Origin: Dehalococcoidia bacterium
Lineage (GTDB): Bacteria > Chloroflexota > Dehalococcoidia > Tepidiformales > Tepidiformaceae
DNA: 64,000 nucleotides
Direction: 5' to 3'
Assembly: GCA_003104995.1 (NCBI GenBank)
Contig: PQAO01000026.1
Location: 62,001 to 126,000 of the forward strand
Shown here piece by piece: positions 63,198-64,000 of this stretch. Numbering within the stretch: the first letter of the stretch is position 1; each line of letters opens with the position of its first letter. The notes under the pieces are model-generated. The model was not told the origin of the DNA. It searched no databases and saw nothing but the letters and a program-made list of their open reading frames with translations. The translations under genes were made by a program, and so were the position numbers.

Positions 63198-64000
63198 TCA
63201 AATTCCTGCCTTCGCCAGGCCGGCGAGCAGCTCGTACGTGCGGTCGCGGGCCGCTGTGTCTCCCTCGACCGCGAACAGCGAAGCGTTGAAGTCCGTGACG
63301 CCATCGGCTGCCAACTGCCGCACCTGCGCTTCGACCTCTTCCTCGCTGCCGATGATGGCGATGTCCGCCGGACCCGGAGCGCCCTCCACGTCGAGTACAG
63401 CCCGGTACGAGGGCAGAGCGCCGTAGTTGGCATATACCTTGGCAGCCGCCTCTTTGGCGTTGTCTACCCTGGACGTCACGGCGATGGGAAAGCCCGAGAC
63501 GATCCGCGGAGCAGGCCGCCCGGCCTCAGCGGCCGCGGCCCGGATCGTGGGGATGGCCGCCTCACGGAGGTACCGGGCACCGCCCATCCACGTTGCCGTC
63601 CCGTCGGCCAGCTTGCCCGCGAGCCTGAGCATCTGCGGCCCCAATGCGGCGACGATGACCGGGGGCTTTGGTGCGTCGGGGACCGCCAGGCGGGCCATCA
63701 CCCGGTACTCCTCGCCCCGGTACATGACTTGCTCGCCGCTCAAGAGCGGGGTCAGCACCGACAGGTACTCCCGCATGTGGCGCACGGGCTTTGAGTAGTC
63801 CAGTCCCAGCATGTTTTCGATGACGACCTTGTGGCTCAACCCTATCCCAAGCGTGAAACGCCCGTTGGTTGCCGCCGAAGCCGTCAAGGCTTGCTGCGCC
63901 AGCGCCATCGGGTGCCGTGGATAGGTCGGCACTACAAAAGTGCCGACCTCCAGCCTGCTCGTCACGCGACCTGCCAGGGCCAGCATCATCACGGCGTCGA
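63198..64000 (-). CDS. LLM-class F420-dependent oxidoreductase, 5' partial
   Basis: 267 codons are in the window; the frame is open to the right edge, so the N-terminus is outside. The LLM core is visible: VGTFVVPTYPRHPMALAQQALTA, GRFTLGIGLSHKVVIENMLGLDYSKP, PPVIVAALGPQMLRLAGKLADG and a C-terminal DFNASLFAVEGDTAARDRTYELL. The HKVVIEN/GLDYSKPV stretch resembles the F420-dependent MSMEG-type (TIGR03564-like) group. Convergent with the preceding LLM gene. Confidence 0.85.
   Translation of the reverse strand, partial: DAVMMLALAGRVTSRLEVGTFVVPTYPRHPMALAQQALTASAATNGRFTLGIGLSHKVVIENMLGLDYSKPVRHMREYLSVLTPLLSGEQVMYRGEEYRVMARLAVPDAPKPPVIVAALGPQMLRLAGKLADGTATWMGGARYLREAAIPTIRAAAAEAGRPAPRIVSGFPIAVTSRVDNAKEAAAKVYANYGALPSYRAVLDVEGAPGPADIAIIGSEEEVEAQVRQLAADGVTDFNASLFAVEGDTAARDRTYELLAGLAKAGI

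Overview
The window is high in G+C, densely coding and looks like a chromosome segment of a bacterium in the phylum Chloroflexota (Chloroflexi). This rests on Thr/Pro-rich extracellular linkers, several F420/flavin-dependent luciferase-like oxidoreductases, GTG/TTG starts, mixed leadered and apparently leaderless genes, and tRNA genes with encoded CCA ends. A Dehalococcoidia/Tepidiforma-like or Thermomicrobia-like member is my guess; no rRNA is present to settle it.

Layout. 1-2896: peptide ABC transporter (substrate-binding protein cut by the window edge, two permeases). 2953-13037: tRNA-Ala, miaB, tRNA-Ser, an LLM oxidoreductase, a NUDIX-winged-helix regulator of NrtR type, cell-wall and secreted proteins, a threonine dehydratase-like enzyme, two zinc-ribbon membrane proteins and tRNA-Arg. 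13096-18806: ilvE with a PH-like membrane protein, a lipoprotein, and a def-eno-DinB-unknown run. 18889-21305: nadB-nadC behind a perfect 31-bp palindrome abutting the nadB start. 21309-24895: dxr-rseP-small membrane protein-TIM-barrel isomerase run. 24963-30543: accessory stretch with an LLM gene fragment, a DUF433/DUF5615 toxin-antitoxin pair between direct repeats, pepN, a frameshifted DUF4926 gene, a 94-bp duplicated segment and a duplicated-domain YcxB-like membrane protein.

30800-38814: NTF2-like protein, a plant-type ketol-acid reductoisomerase, a TRIC-family protein, then rny-ymdB-PHP-fabZ-dnaJ-like on one strand. 38855-47106: chemotaxis island, with fliM, an unknown protein and cheX on the minus strand and cheW-cheA-cheC-cheD-cheY-cheB-cheR on the plus strand; no receptor and no flagellar gene except fliM lie inside the window. 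47103-64000: PAP2 and flippase-like membrane proteins, RidA, a CoA-transferase/acetyl-CoA synthetase/acyl-CoA dehydrogenase block, a second member of the lipoprotein family seen at 15000, a matrixin protease, FmdB, DUF402, a degenerate M23 protein, DUF192, and two more LLM oxidoreductases (the last cut by the window edge).

The most connected observation is the NAD branch. A NUDIX regulator with a damaged catalytic box lies about 12 kb from nadBC, and nadBC carries a strong palindromic operator overlapping its apparent leaderless promoter. All function calls are from reading sequence and family memory; no database search was possible.
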